From positions 1-21,639 of the forward strand of contig CAKTXH010000034.1 of the NCBI GenBank assembly GCA_934630975.1: 21,639 nucleotides of DNA, written 5' to 3'. Source of the DNA: an uncultured Clostridia bacterium. GTDB lineage: Bacteria; Bacillota; Clostridia; Christensenellales; Aristaeellaceae. How positions within the stretch are numbered: position 1 is the stretch's first letter; each line of letters begins with the position of its first letter. Position numbers and translations under genes: made by a program. Shown here piece after piece: positions 15,684 through 21,639 of this stretch. The notes below the pieces were generated by a model. The model was given only the letters and a program-made list of their open reading frames with translations, was not told where the DNA came from and searched no databases.

Positions 15684-16814
15684 TTATCGCTTCGGCTTCG
15701 GCAGCCCGAACGTCATGAATTCGCACTCGAGACGGCCGTTGTAGAAGCGGCGCTTCTTATCGGCGCGGCGGCCAAAGCAGCGCTCAAACCCGGGGTGCGA
15801 CGTGATGGCGGAGAGCGACCAGCCGGGGTTGGCGCGGAGCATCTGCCCCATATCGCGATAGAGCGTTTCGCACGCCTTGCGGTCGCTCAGGCGCTCGCCG
15901 TAAGGCGGATTGCAGAGGAACGCGCCTTGCGGCTCGCTGCGCCTGCAAGCGCGCATATCGGCGACCTCAAAGCGGACGCGCCCAGCCAGTCCGGCCTGCT
16001 TCAAATGGCGGTTGGCTAGCTCGACGGCCTCCGGGTCGATATCCGCGCCGGAAATGCCTTCGACAAGCGCAGGATCGAATTCCGCGCGCGCCTGTTCGCG
16101 GATCTCGCCGAACGCTTCGGCCGGCATATTGCGCCACGATTCGATGGCGAATTCGCGGGTCAGACCCGGCGCGCGGTGCGCCATGCGCATGGCGGCCTCG
16201 ATCATCAGTGTACCCGTGCCGCACATGGGGTCATGCAGGGGCATGCCGGGCCGCCACGGGCTGAGCGTGACCAGCGCGGCGGCGAGGGTTTCGCGCAGCG
16301 GCGCTTCGCCGTTCCACGTGCGGTAGCCGCGGCGGTTGAGCGCCGTTCCGCTCGCGTCGAGGGTGAGCTGGGCGATATCGCCGTGCAGCGCGACGTCGAT
16401 GGAGACGGTTTCCGCATCCTCCACAAACCAATCCGTGCGGTAGCGGCCGCGCAGGCGCTCGACAATCGCTTTCTTCGTGATGGATTGGCAGTCCCGCACA
16501 CTCATGAGCTGACTGCGGGCGCATTTGCCATTCACCGGGAAGCGGGTGTGCTCGCCGATGAAATCCTCCCATGGGAGCGCGCGGACACCCTCGAAAAGTT
16601 CCTCAAAGCTGCGCGCCTCAAAGCGGCCCATGACCAGCAAAATACGGTCGGCACAGCGGGCGTGCAGATTGGCGCGGAAAGCATCCTCAAACGAGCCGAA
16701 AAAACGCGCGCCGCCGTTTTCGGCCTTTGCCTCAATGCCAAGGCGCGCCAGCTCGCGGGCAACAACGCCCTCCAGACCGAACGCGGCGGTGGCAATCCAT
16801 TCAAAACGATCCAT
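15684..16814 (-). CDS. 23S rRNA methyltransferase-like protein, THUMP + class I methyltransferase (YpsC/RlmL N-terminal type)
   Basis: 376 residues, close to the about 385 of the YpsC family. An N-terminal ferredoxin-like and THUMP RNA-binding region covers about 1-155, followed by a Rossmann methyltransferase with DPMCGTGT (195-202), GADIDPEAV (256-264) and the N2-guanine methylase motif NPPYGER (302-308). By homology to RlmL/RlmK it methylates a guanine in 23S rRNA using S-adenosylmethionine; the exact position is not shown by sequence. The start at 16814 has GGAGG six bases upstream; the longer frame to 16964 lacks a site and covers the promoter. It is convergent with the HPr-like gene and divergent from fba. 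Confidence 0.95.
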   Translation of the reverse strand: MDRFEWIATAAFGLEGVVARELARLGIEAKAENGGARFFGSFEDAFRANLHARCADRILLVMGRFEARSFEELFEGVRALPWEDFIGEHTRFPVNGKCARSQLMSVRDCQSITKKAIVERLRGRYRTDWFVEDAETVSIDVALHGDIAQLTLDASGTALNRRGYRTWNGEAPLRETLAAALVTLSPWRPGMPLHDPMCGTGTLMIEAAMRMAHRAPGLTREFAIESWRNMPAEAFGEIREQARAEFDPALVEGISGADIDPEAVELANRHLKQAGLAGRVRFEVADMRACRRSEPQGAFLCNPPYGERLSDRKACETLYRDMGQMLRANPGWSLSAITSHPGFERCFGRRADKKRRFYNGRLECEFMTFGLPKPKR

Positions 16815-16859
16815 CTTGTTCCTCCGAAAACAATCGACAGGGTATCTCTGAACCGATAT

Positions 16860-16889
16860 AGTATAGCAGGATGCGGGAGAGGCCGTCAA
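16860..16889 (-). promoter_or_regulatory. Promoter of the rRNA methyltransferase gene
   Basis: On the minus strand, TTGACG (16889-16884), an 18-bp spacer and TATACT (16865-16860). The predicted leader is about 40 nt. Confidence 0.8.
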
Positions 16890-16982
16890 TGAAAACATCA
16901 GACGTTCCGAGAAAAACAGACGAAAACCGGCATGAAATCGACCGGCAAAAACGAAAAAATGCACAAAGTCAGTTTCAAGGGC

Positions 16983-17011
16983 TGTTCAAAACGCGGAATT
17001 GTTGCTATACT
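16983..17011 (+). promoter_or_regulatory. Promoter of fba
   Basis: A good -10 TATACT (17006-17011) with a weak -35-like TGTTCA (16983-16988) at 17-bp spacing. The predicted leader is about 60 nt and contains a GC hairpin (17035-17053). Confidence 0.65.
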
Positions 17012-17034
17012 AACAAAGGAAGATATCCGAAAGT

Positions 17035-17053
17035 GCCGCGCATGAAGCGCGGC
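17035..17053 (+). other. GC hairpin in the fba leader
   Basis: GCCGCGC-ATGAA-GCGCGGC is a perfect 7-bp stem with a 5-base loop. It ends 10 bases before AAGGAG (17064-17069), so it leaves the ribosome site free and may stabilise the mRNA. Confidence 0.6.
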
Positions 17054-17078
17054 GGCATGATAGAAGGAGTGATTCTCA

Positions 17079-18023
17079 ATGGGTCTTGTTACCTCTACCG
17101 AGATGTTTAAGAAGGCGTATGAAGGCCATTATGCCATCGGCGCGTTCAACGTCAACAACATGGAAATCATTCAGGGCATCACCGAAGCGGCCACGATGGA
17201 AAAGGCGCCGGTGATTCTTCAGGTCTCCAAGGGCGCGCGCGCGTATGCCAAGCACGTGTACCTCGTCAAGCTGGTCGAGGCCGCGCTGCTGGATGCGCAG
17301 GAGAGCGGCGTGGATCTGCCGATCGTGCTGCACCTGGATCACGGCCCGGATTTCGAAACCTGCAAGGCCTGCATCGACGGCGGATTTACCTCCGTCATGA
17401 TCGACGGCTCTCACCTGCCGTTTGAAGAGAACATCAAGCTGACCCGTCAGGTTGTCGAGTACGCGCACGATCACGGCGTTGTGGTCGAGGGCGAGCTGGG
17501 CCGTCTGGCCGGCGTTGAGGACGACGTGAAGGTCGGCGACGACGACGCGCTTTACACCGATCCCAACGAGGTTGAGGAGTTTGTGAAGGCGACGGGCGTT
17601 GACTCGCTGGCCATCGCCATCGGCACGAGCCACGGCGCGTTCAAGTTCAAGGGCGAGCCGCACCTGCGCTTTGACATTCTGGAGAAGGTCTCCGAGAAGC
17701 TGCCGGGCTTCCCGATCGTGCTCCACGGTGCTTCCTCCGTCATGCCGGAGTATGTGCAGATGATCAACCAGTACGGCGGCAACATTCCGGGCGCTCAGGG
17801 CGTGCCGGAGGAGATGCTGCGCCAGGCTGCGTCTATGGCGGTCTGCAAGATCAACGTGGACTCCGATCTGCGTCTGGCGATGACTGGCGTGATCCGCAAG
17901 CAGTTCGCGGAGCACCCGGATCAGTTCGACCCGCGCCAGTACCTCAAGCCTGCGCGCATCGCGCTTCGCGACATGGTTCGCCATAAGATCGTGAACGTCA
18001 TGGGCTGCAACGGCAAGGCGTAA
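17079..18023 (+). CDS. fba: Fructose-bisphosphate aldolase, class II
   Basis: 314 residues. This zinc enzyme of glycolysis cleaves fructose 1,6-bisphosphate to dihydroxyacetone phosphate and glyceraldehyde 3-phosphate. GAFNVNNMEI near the N-terminus, HLDHG (85-89, catalytic D87 and zinc ligand H88), EGELG (137-141), GTSHG (182-186, H185), LHGASS (H216) and INVDSD (258-263) are all in place. AAGGAG nine bases upstream fixes the start. It has its own promoter and terminator. Codons such as CGT, GTT and AAG-rich runs look optimised, as in ppdK, consistent with high expression. The tagatose-bisphosphate aldolase (GatY/KbaY) subfamily is a less likely alternative. Confidence 0.95.
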   Translation: MGLVTSTEMFKKAYEGHYAIGAFNVNNMEIIQGITEAATMEKAPVILQVSKGARAYAKHVYLVKLVEAALLDAQESGVDLPIVLHLDHGPDFETCKACIDGGFTSVMIDGSHLPFEENIKLTRQVVEYAHDHGVVVEGELGRLAGVEDDVKVGDDDALYTDPNEVEEFVKATGVDSLAIAIGTSHGAFKFKGEPHLRFDILEKVSEKLPGFPIVLHGASSVMPEYVQMINQYGGNIPGAQGVPEEMLRQAASMAVCKINVDSDLRLAMTGVIRKQFAEHPDQFDPRQYLKPARIALRDMVRHKIVNVMGCNGKA

Positions 18024-18037
18024 AAATTGAGCTTCAA

Positions 18038-18070
18038 AGGGCTGTCCGCTTCGGCGGGCGGCTCTTTTTT
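18038..18070 (+). terminator. Intrinsic terminator of fba with UUCG loop
   Basis: A stem of about 12 bp (18038-18049 with 18054-18065, three G-T pairs) is capped by TTCG and followed by TTTTTT. Confidence 0.93.
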
Positions 18071-18140
18071 GCGCGGAACAGACGATGAAAAGCGCCGCAA
18101 ATCTTTACGGAAACTGAACGCCCGGGTCAATGCATTTGAC

Positions 18141-18170
18141 TTGACATGAAACATACTTTTCCGATATACT
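18141..18170 (+). promoter_or_regulatory. Promoter of the DUF1538 / PII-like operon
   Basis: TTGACA (18141-18146), an 18-bp spacer and TATACT (18165-18170). The predicted leader is about 65 nt, up to the ATG at 18241. Confidence 0.85.
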
Positions 18171-18240
18171 TATATAAATAGATTGAAGGTATCGGCCACA
18201 CGGCCGGTCGGAATTTGGAATCGGAAAGGACAGCGATGAA

Positions 18241-19764
18241 ATGAACCCCAAGCTCAAGGAGAAGCTGCTGGAATCCCTGACGGCGGTGCTGCCGATCACG
18301 CTGATTGTGCTGGCGCTGAGCGTCGCGCTTGTGCCGATGGACGTGGGCACGGCGGTGATGTTTACGGTCGGCGCGGTGCTGCTGGTGTTCGGCATGGGGC
18401 TGTTTCAGCTCGGCGCGGAAATGGCGATGTCGCCGCTGGGCGAAGGCATCGGCGTGCAGATGGAGCGGGTGAAGAAAATCCCGCTGATTGTCGCCATCGC
18501 GTTTGTGATGGGCGTGATCATCACCATCGCGGAGCCGGATTTGCAGGTGCTTGCCCAGCAGGTGCCATCCATCCCCAATAAGGTGCTGATTTACTCCGTT
18601 GCGGTGGGCGTGGGCGCGTTTCTCGCGCTGGCGGTTGTGCGCATTTTGAAGCGCATCAGCCTGTCCAAACTGCTGCTGGCGCTGTACGGGCTGCTGGCAG
18701 TCGCTTCGGTTTTTGTGCCGAAGAGCTTTCTGGCCGTCGCGTATGACTCCGGCGGCGTGACGACCGGGCCGATCACCGTGCCGTTCATCATGGCGCTGGG
18801 CGTGGGCATGGCGTCGGTGCGCGGCGATAAGAACGCGGCGAGCGACAGCTTTGGTCTGGTGGCGCTCTCGAGCATCGGGCCGATTCTCGCGGTGCTGATT
18901 CTCGGCTGCTTCTTTAACCCGCAGGATGCGGCGTATACGCCGACGGTTGTGCCCGAAGTGGCGACGACGAAGGACGTGGCGCTGGCGTTTGCGGGCGGCC
19001 TGCCGCATTACATGGCGGAGGTTGCGATGTCCATCCTGCCGATTGCAGCGGTGTTCGTGATCTTTCAACTGATGACGCGCCGCTATCAGAAGCGGCAGAG
19101 GCGGCGCGTGATGGTCGGTTTCGCGTATACCTACGTCGGGCTGGTGCTGTTTCTGTGCGGCGTAAACGTGGGTTTCGGCCCGGTCGGCACGGTGCTGGGG
19201 CGCTCGCTGGCGCAGCCGGGGTATAAGTGGCTGCTCGTGCCCATCGGCATGCTCATCGGTTTCTTCATCGTCAAGGCTGAACCGGCGATTCAGGTGCTGA
19301 ACCGGCAGATTCAAAGCGTGACCAGCGGCGCGATTTCAGCGCGGGCGATGAACCGCTGCCTGTCCATCGGCGTATCGGTCAGCGTTGGGTTGGCGATGCT
19401 GCGCGTGGTGACGGGCATCCCGATTGCGTATATTCTGCTGCCCGGCTATGCGCTGGCGCTGGGGCTTTCCTTCGTTGTGCCGCCGATTTTCGTCGGCATT
19501 GCGTTCGACTCCGGCGGCGTGGCCAGCGGCCCGATGACGACGACGTTCCTGTTGCCGCTGAGCATCGGCGCGTGCGAAACGCTGGGCGGCAACGTGATGA
19601 CGGACGCCTTCGGCGTGGTGGCCTTAGTCGCGCTGACCCCGCTGATTGCCGTGCAGATGATGGGCGTCGCGTACAAAATCAAGACGAGCCGCGCCGAGAA
19701 GCGGGCTGTGCCTGCGTTTGACGGGCGGGACGAAATTGTCGAGCTGGAGGAGGAATGGGCATGA
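18241..19764 (+). CDS. DUF1538 family polytopic membrane protein, internally duplicated
   Basis: 507 residues, mostly hydrophobic, with two homologous DUF1538 halves. Repeated motifs are EPDLQVL (98-104) and EPAIQVL (347-353), AYDSGGVTTGPIT (from 167) and AFDSGGVASGPMT (from 421), then SDSFGLVALSSIGPILAVL and TDAFGVVALVALTPLIAVQ. The conserved E-to-D spacing is 71 and 76 residues. Such paired halves with polar motifs inside membrane stretches are typical of secondary transporters or channels, but no substrate is known to me. AAAGGA lies 10 bases before the ATG. An overlapping mini-frame ATG AAA TGA begins at 18236. The stop overlaps the start of the PII-like gene (ATGA), so the two are translationally coupled. 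Confidence 0.9.
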   Translation: MNPKLKEKLLESLTAVLPITLIVLALSVALVPMDVGTAVMFTVGAVLLVFGMGLFQLGAEMAMSPLGEGIGVQMERVKKIPLIVAIAFVMGVIITIAEPDLQVLAQQVPSIPNKVLIYSVAVGVGAFLALAVVRILKRISLSKLLLALYGLLAVASVFVPKSFLAVAYDSGGVTTGPITVPFIMALGVGMASVRGDKNAASDSFGLVALSSIGPILAVLILGCFFNPQDAAYTPTVVPEVATTKDVALAFAGGLPHYMAEVAMSILPIAAVFVIFQLMTRRYQKRQRRRVMVGFAYTYVGLVLFLCGVNVGFGPVGTVLGRSLAQPGYKWLLVPIGMLIGFFIVKAEPAIQVLNRQIQSVTSGAISARAMNRCLSIGVSVSVGLAMLRVVTGIPIAYILLPGYALALGLSFVVPPIFVGIAFDSGGVASGPMTTTFLLPLSIGACETLGGNVMTDAFGVVALVALTPLIAVQMMGVAYKIKTSRAEKRAVPAFDGRDEIVELEEEWA

Positions 19765-20450
19765 GCACGGAAAAAATGCGCGCATCGTTTCGGCTGCTGA
19801 TGCTGATTACCACGCCGAAGCTCGCGGAAAAAGCGCTTTTGCTGTTTGAAAAGGGCAAGCTGCCGATGCAGATTCAAGCCTATGCGCACGGCACGGCTTC
19901 GCGCGAGATGATGGATATGCTGGGGCTGGACAGCGGCGAAAAGAGCCTGCTGCTGACGATGATGCCCAAAGCGGATGCGGATGATCTGCTGGTTCGCCTG
20001 CGCCGGGAGCTGCGGCTGGGCCTGTCGGGCAGCGGCATTGCGTTCACTGTGCCGATGTCCGGCGCGAATAAGCGCGTTTTGCAGATGGTGCAGCAGCTTT
20101 GCGAGGAGAAGCCGAAGGCGGAAGTGAGGAGGACGGTCATGCAGGAAAACGAATACCAGATCATCGTGGCGCTGGTCAATCAGGGATACAGCGAAGAAGT
20201 CATGGCCGCGGCGCGGCCTGCGGGCGCGGCGGGCGGCACGGTGCTGCACAGCCGCCGCGTCGGCGCGGAGGAGACGCTGAGCCAGTGGGGCTTCAGCTTG
20301 CAGGAAGAGAAGGAAGCCGTGCTGATTTTGACCAGGGCGGAGAACAAGCTGGCGATCATGCAGGCGATTTGCGATAGCTGCGGCCTGCAAAGCGAAGCGC
20401 AGGGCATTGTGCTCTCCCTGCCGGTGGATCACGTGGTCGGGCTGGAATAA
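19761..20450 (+). CDS. Tandem PII-like signalling protein
   Basis: 229 residues; ATG 19761 is preferred to 19755 because GAGGAGG then has seven bases of spacing and the start overlaps the upstream stop as ATGA. Two PII-like halves are visible: residues about 9-105 and 131-229. They align over about 90 residues; GLDSGEKSLLLTMMP matches GFSLQEEKEAVLILT, and SGIAFTVPMSG matches QGIVLSLPVDH. GGTVLHSRRVGAEE in the second half resembles the strand leading to the T-loop of GlnB/GlnK; the uridylylated tyrosine is not evident. PII proteins bind nucleotides and metabolites and gate partner proteins as trimers. Co-translation with the DUF1538 protein suggests it regulates that protein. An in-frame Shine-Dalgarno and ATG at 20139 may allow separate production of the second half. 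Confidence 0.85.
   Translation: MSTEKMRASFRLLMLITTPKLAEKALLLFEKGKLPMQIQAYAHGTASREMMDMLGLDSGEKSLLLTMMPKADADDLLVRLRRELRLGLSGSGIAFTVPMSGANKRVLQMVQQLCEEKPKAEVRRTVMQENEYQIIVALVNQGYSEEVMAAARPAGAAGGTVLHSRRVGAEETLSQWGFSLQEEKEAVLILTRAENKLAIMQAICDSCGLQSEAQGIVLSLPVDHVVGLE
20126..20141 (+). promoter_or_regulatory. Internal Shine-Dalgarno and in-frame ATG
   Basis: GAGGAGG (20126-20132) precedes the in-frame ATG (20139-20141) by six bases, inside the PII-like gene and exactly at the junction of its halves. Starting here would give a 103-residue protein, near the size of a single PII subunit. The site is coded by a pair of AGG arginine codons; the gene otherwise mostly uses CGN. Confidence 0.5.
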
Positions 20451-20468
20451 GGCCGATTGGAGAAGAAC

Positions 20469-20503
20469 GGGCGGATGCGTCGAAAGGCGCGTCCGTCTTT
20501 TTT
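20469..20503 (+). terminator. Intrinsic terminator of the DUF1538 / PII-like operon
   Basis: A stem of about 11 bp (20469-20479 with 20488-20498, some G-T pairs) is followed by TTTTTT. Confidence 0.88.
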
Positions 20504-20555
20504 GATGGGCACAAAGAAACCGTGCGTGCCGCTTGAAACGATCGGCGATTAAGAC

Positions 20556-20584
20556 TTGCAACATTTCCGAAAATCTGATATGAT
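20556..20584 (+). promoter_or_regulatory. Promoter of the degV-family gene
   Basis: TTGCAA (20556-20561), a 17-bp spacer and TATGAT (20579-20584). The leader is about 60 nt. Confidence 0.8.
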
Positions 20585-20649
20585 ACCTTTATGAGATTAT
20601 GCGCTGATTGACGCGGCGCAAGATAGGGCCTGCGAAAGGAAGAAGAGAA

Positions 20650-21519
20650 ATGAGCAAATTTGTCGTTTTGACGGACTCTACCTGCGATTTGCCGGAGGAG
20701 CTGGCAAAGCAGCATGATATTGATATCGTTTGCTTTAAGATTGCGCTGGATGGCGAGGGCTACACCGAGCGCGTCGATTTCACGCCGGACCAGTTCTGCC
20801 AGATGCTGAAAAACGCATCCGGTCTGCCGACGACGGCGCAGATTACGCAGTTTGAGTTTTTCGATAAGTTTGAGGAATACGACCGTCAGGGCGTGGAGCA
20901 GGCACTCTATATCTCCATCAACGCGGGCGGAAGCGGCACGAACGCGGCGGCGCATGCGGCGGCGGCGCAGTTCCATGAGGAGCACCCGGAAAGCAAAATG
21001 GAAATCTTCATCGTGGACAGCCACGCCTATTCGATGGCCGAAGGTGCGGGCGTGATCGAGGCGAAGAAGAAGCTCGACGCGGGCGAGACGATGGAAGCGG
21101 TCGTCGAATACCTGAACGACAAATATGCGCGGATGGAGATTCTGCTGACGGCGTACACGCTCAAGGTGATCCGCAAATCCGGCCGCATCAGCGCGGCAGC
21201 GGCGATTGCGGGCGACCTGCTGGGCATCCACCCGATTTTCACGCTCAACGACGGCGTGAGCCAGGTGGTCAAGAAAGTGCGCGGCGACAAGGCGGTCGTC
21301 AGCGGCATGGCGACGACGATGGCCAGCCGCATGGCGCAGGGCACGCCGTATTACATCGGCGTATCGGATCACAAATACGACGAAGAATATGTGGAAGCCT
21401 GCACGAAGAAGGTCGGTTATGCGCCGGCAGGCATCTTCCACCTCGGCTGCGCGGTGCTTTCCAACACCGGCGCGGAGGCGGTTGGCCTCGTCTTCGAGGG
21501 CGAGAAGCGGGAACGCTGA
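20650..21519 (+). CDS. DegV family fatty-acid-binding protein (FakB-like)
   Basis: 289 residues, the usual DegV length. The N-terminus shows the family opening VVLTDSTCDLP. GLPTTAQIT (58-66) and the loop ISINAGGSGTNAA (89-100) correspond to the sites that hold the fatty-acid carboxylate; the common 'SSxLSGT' form is altered to NAGGSGT. RKSGRIS, a family motif, is in the C-terminal half. Known relatives deliver bound fatty acids to the kinase FakA for phosphorylation; no FakA gene is in the window. AAAGGA is nine bases before ATG 20650; the longer in-frame start at 20608 lacks a site. It is a separate unit with its own promoter. Confidence 0.94.
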   Translation: MSKFVVLTDSTCDLPEELAKQHDIDIVCFKIALDGEGYTERVDFTPDQFCQMLKNASGLPTTAQITQFEFFDKFEEYDRQGVEQALYISINAGGSGTNAAAHAAAAQFHEEHPESKMEIFIVDSHAYSMAEGAGVIEAKKKLDAGETMEAVVEYLNDKYARMEILLTAYTLKVIRKSGRISAAAAIAGDLLGIHPIFTLNDGVSQVVKKVRGDKAVVSGMATTMASRMAQGTPYYIGVSDHKYDEEYVEACTKKVGYAPAGIFHLGCAVLSNTGAEAVGLVFEGEKRER

Positions 21520-21531
21520 GACGGGGGAACG

Positions 21532-21594
21532 ATGGGCTGCCGCCCATACCTGCTTGGGGACGAGTCCCCAAACCCCATTTATGCTTCGCATAAA
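21532..21594. repeat. Cluster of three perfect hairpins
   Basis: ATGGGC-TGCC-GCCCAT (21532-21547), TTGGGGA-CGAG-TCCCCAA (21554-21571) and TTTATG-CTTCG-CATAAA (21578-21594) follow one another downstream of the degV-family gene. The pattern looks like a mobile intergenic palindromic element, distinct from the copies at 2118 and 15598. Confidence 0.6.
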
Positions 21595-21601
21595 CATGAA
21601 A

Positions 21602-21639
21602 AAAGAAGCGGGAACGGTTTCAAGCTGTTCTCGCTTCTT
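21602..21639 (+). terminator. Likely terminator of the degV-family gene, cut by the window end
   Basis: AAGAAGCG at the 5' side pairs with CGCTTCTT at the window edge, extended inward to about 15 bp with G-T pairs. The T-run expected next would lie beyond the window. Confidence 0.65.

Noticed and set aside
16815..16964. N-terminal extension of the rRNA methyltransferase
   Set aside because: It covers the TTGACG/TATACT promoter and lacks a ribosome site; the family starts at MDRFEW.
20356..21597. A 413-codon minus-strand open frame opposite the degV-family gene
   Set aside because: No family motifs; it overlaps the operon terminator and the degV promoter.

Overview
The window looks like chromosomal DNA of a G+C-rich member of the Clostridia. 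The evidence is the gene content and the signals. Genes include pyruvate,phosphate dikinase, a class II fructose-bisphosphate aldolase, a bacterial acyl-ACP thioesterase, DUF1538, DegV and a YpsC-type rRNA methyltransferase. Ribosome sites are strong GGAGG type, promoters resemble sigma-A sites (TTGACA/TATAAT), and terminators are classic hairpins followed by T-runs. The long proline-threonine linker and the giant SpaA/SdrD-type secreted protein suggest an uncultured gut lineage such as Christensenellales, but that placement is a guess. I saw no rRNA, tRNA, CRISPR array, transposase, integrase or prophage gene.

Layout. 1-618 is the 3' end of ppdK with its terminator. 883-2064 encodes a three-helix membrane protein with an NTF2-like region and a Cys/His tail, preceded by a long structured leader. 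Facing it on the minus strand (2157-3166) is a two-gene unit: an acyl-ACP thioesterase and a Nif11-like small peptide. This unit and a 2551-residue secreted repeat protein (3364-11019) are driven by two divergent promoters whose -35 boxes lie on top of each other. The giant gene is followed at short spacing by a GNAT acetyltransferase, trmB, a diacylglycerol-kinase-family lipid kinase and an exported seven-SH3 protein, ending at a strong terminator (14976-15015).

Next come a small HPr-like protein with its own promoter (15302-15559), a convergent rRNA methyltransferase (15684-16814, minus), fba with its own promoter and a UUCG-loop terminator (17079-18070), and a two-gene operon of a duplicated DUF1538 membrane protein and a duplicated PII-like protein (18241-20450). 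A DegV fatty-acid-binding protein (20650-21519) is followed by a run of hairpins.

The best candidates for undescribed biology are these. (1) The DUF1538/PII-like pair, in which both partners are internally duplicated and the second PII half has its own in-frame Shine-Dalgarno and ATG. (2) A Nif11-like peptide co-transcribed with an acyl-ACP thioesterase. (3) A giant unanchored module-repeat protein sharing a promoter region with that lipid gene. (4) A small palindromic repeat family that in this window sits only in convergent intergenic gaps. All functional links are inferred from sequence and gene order.
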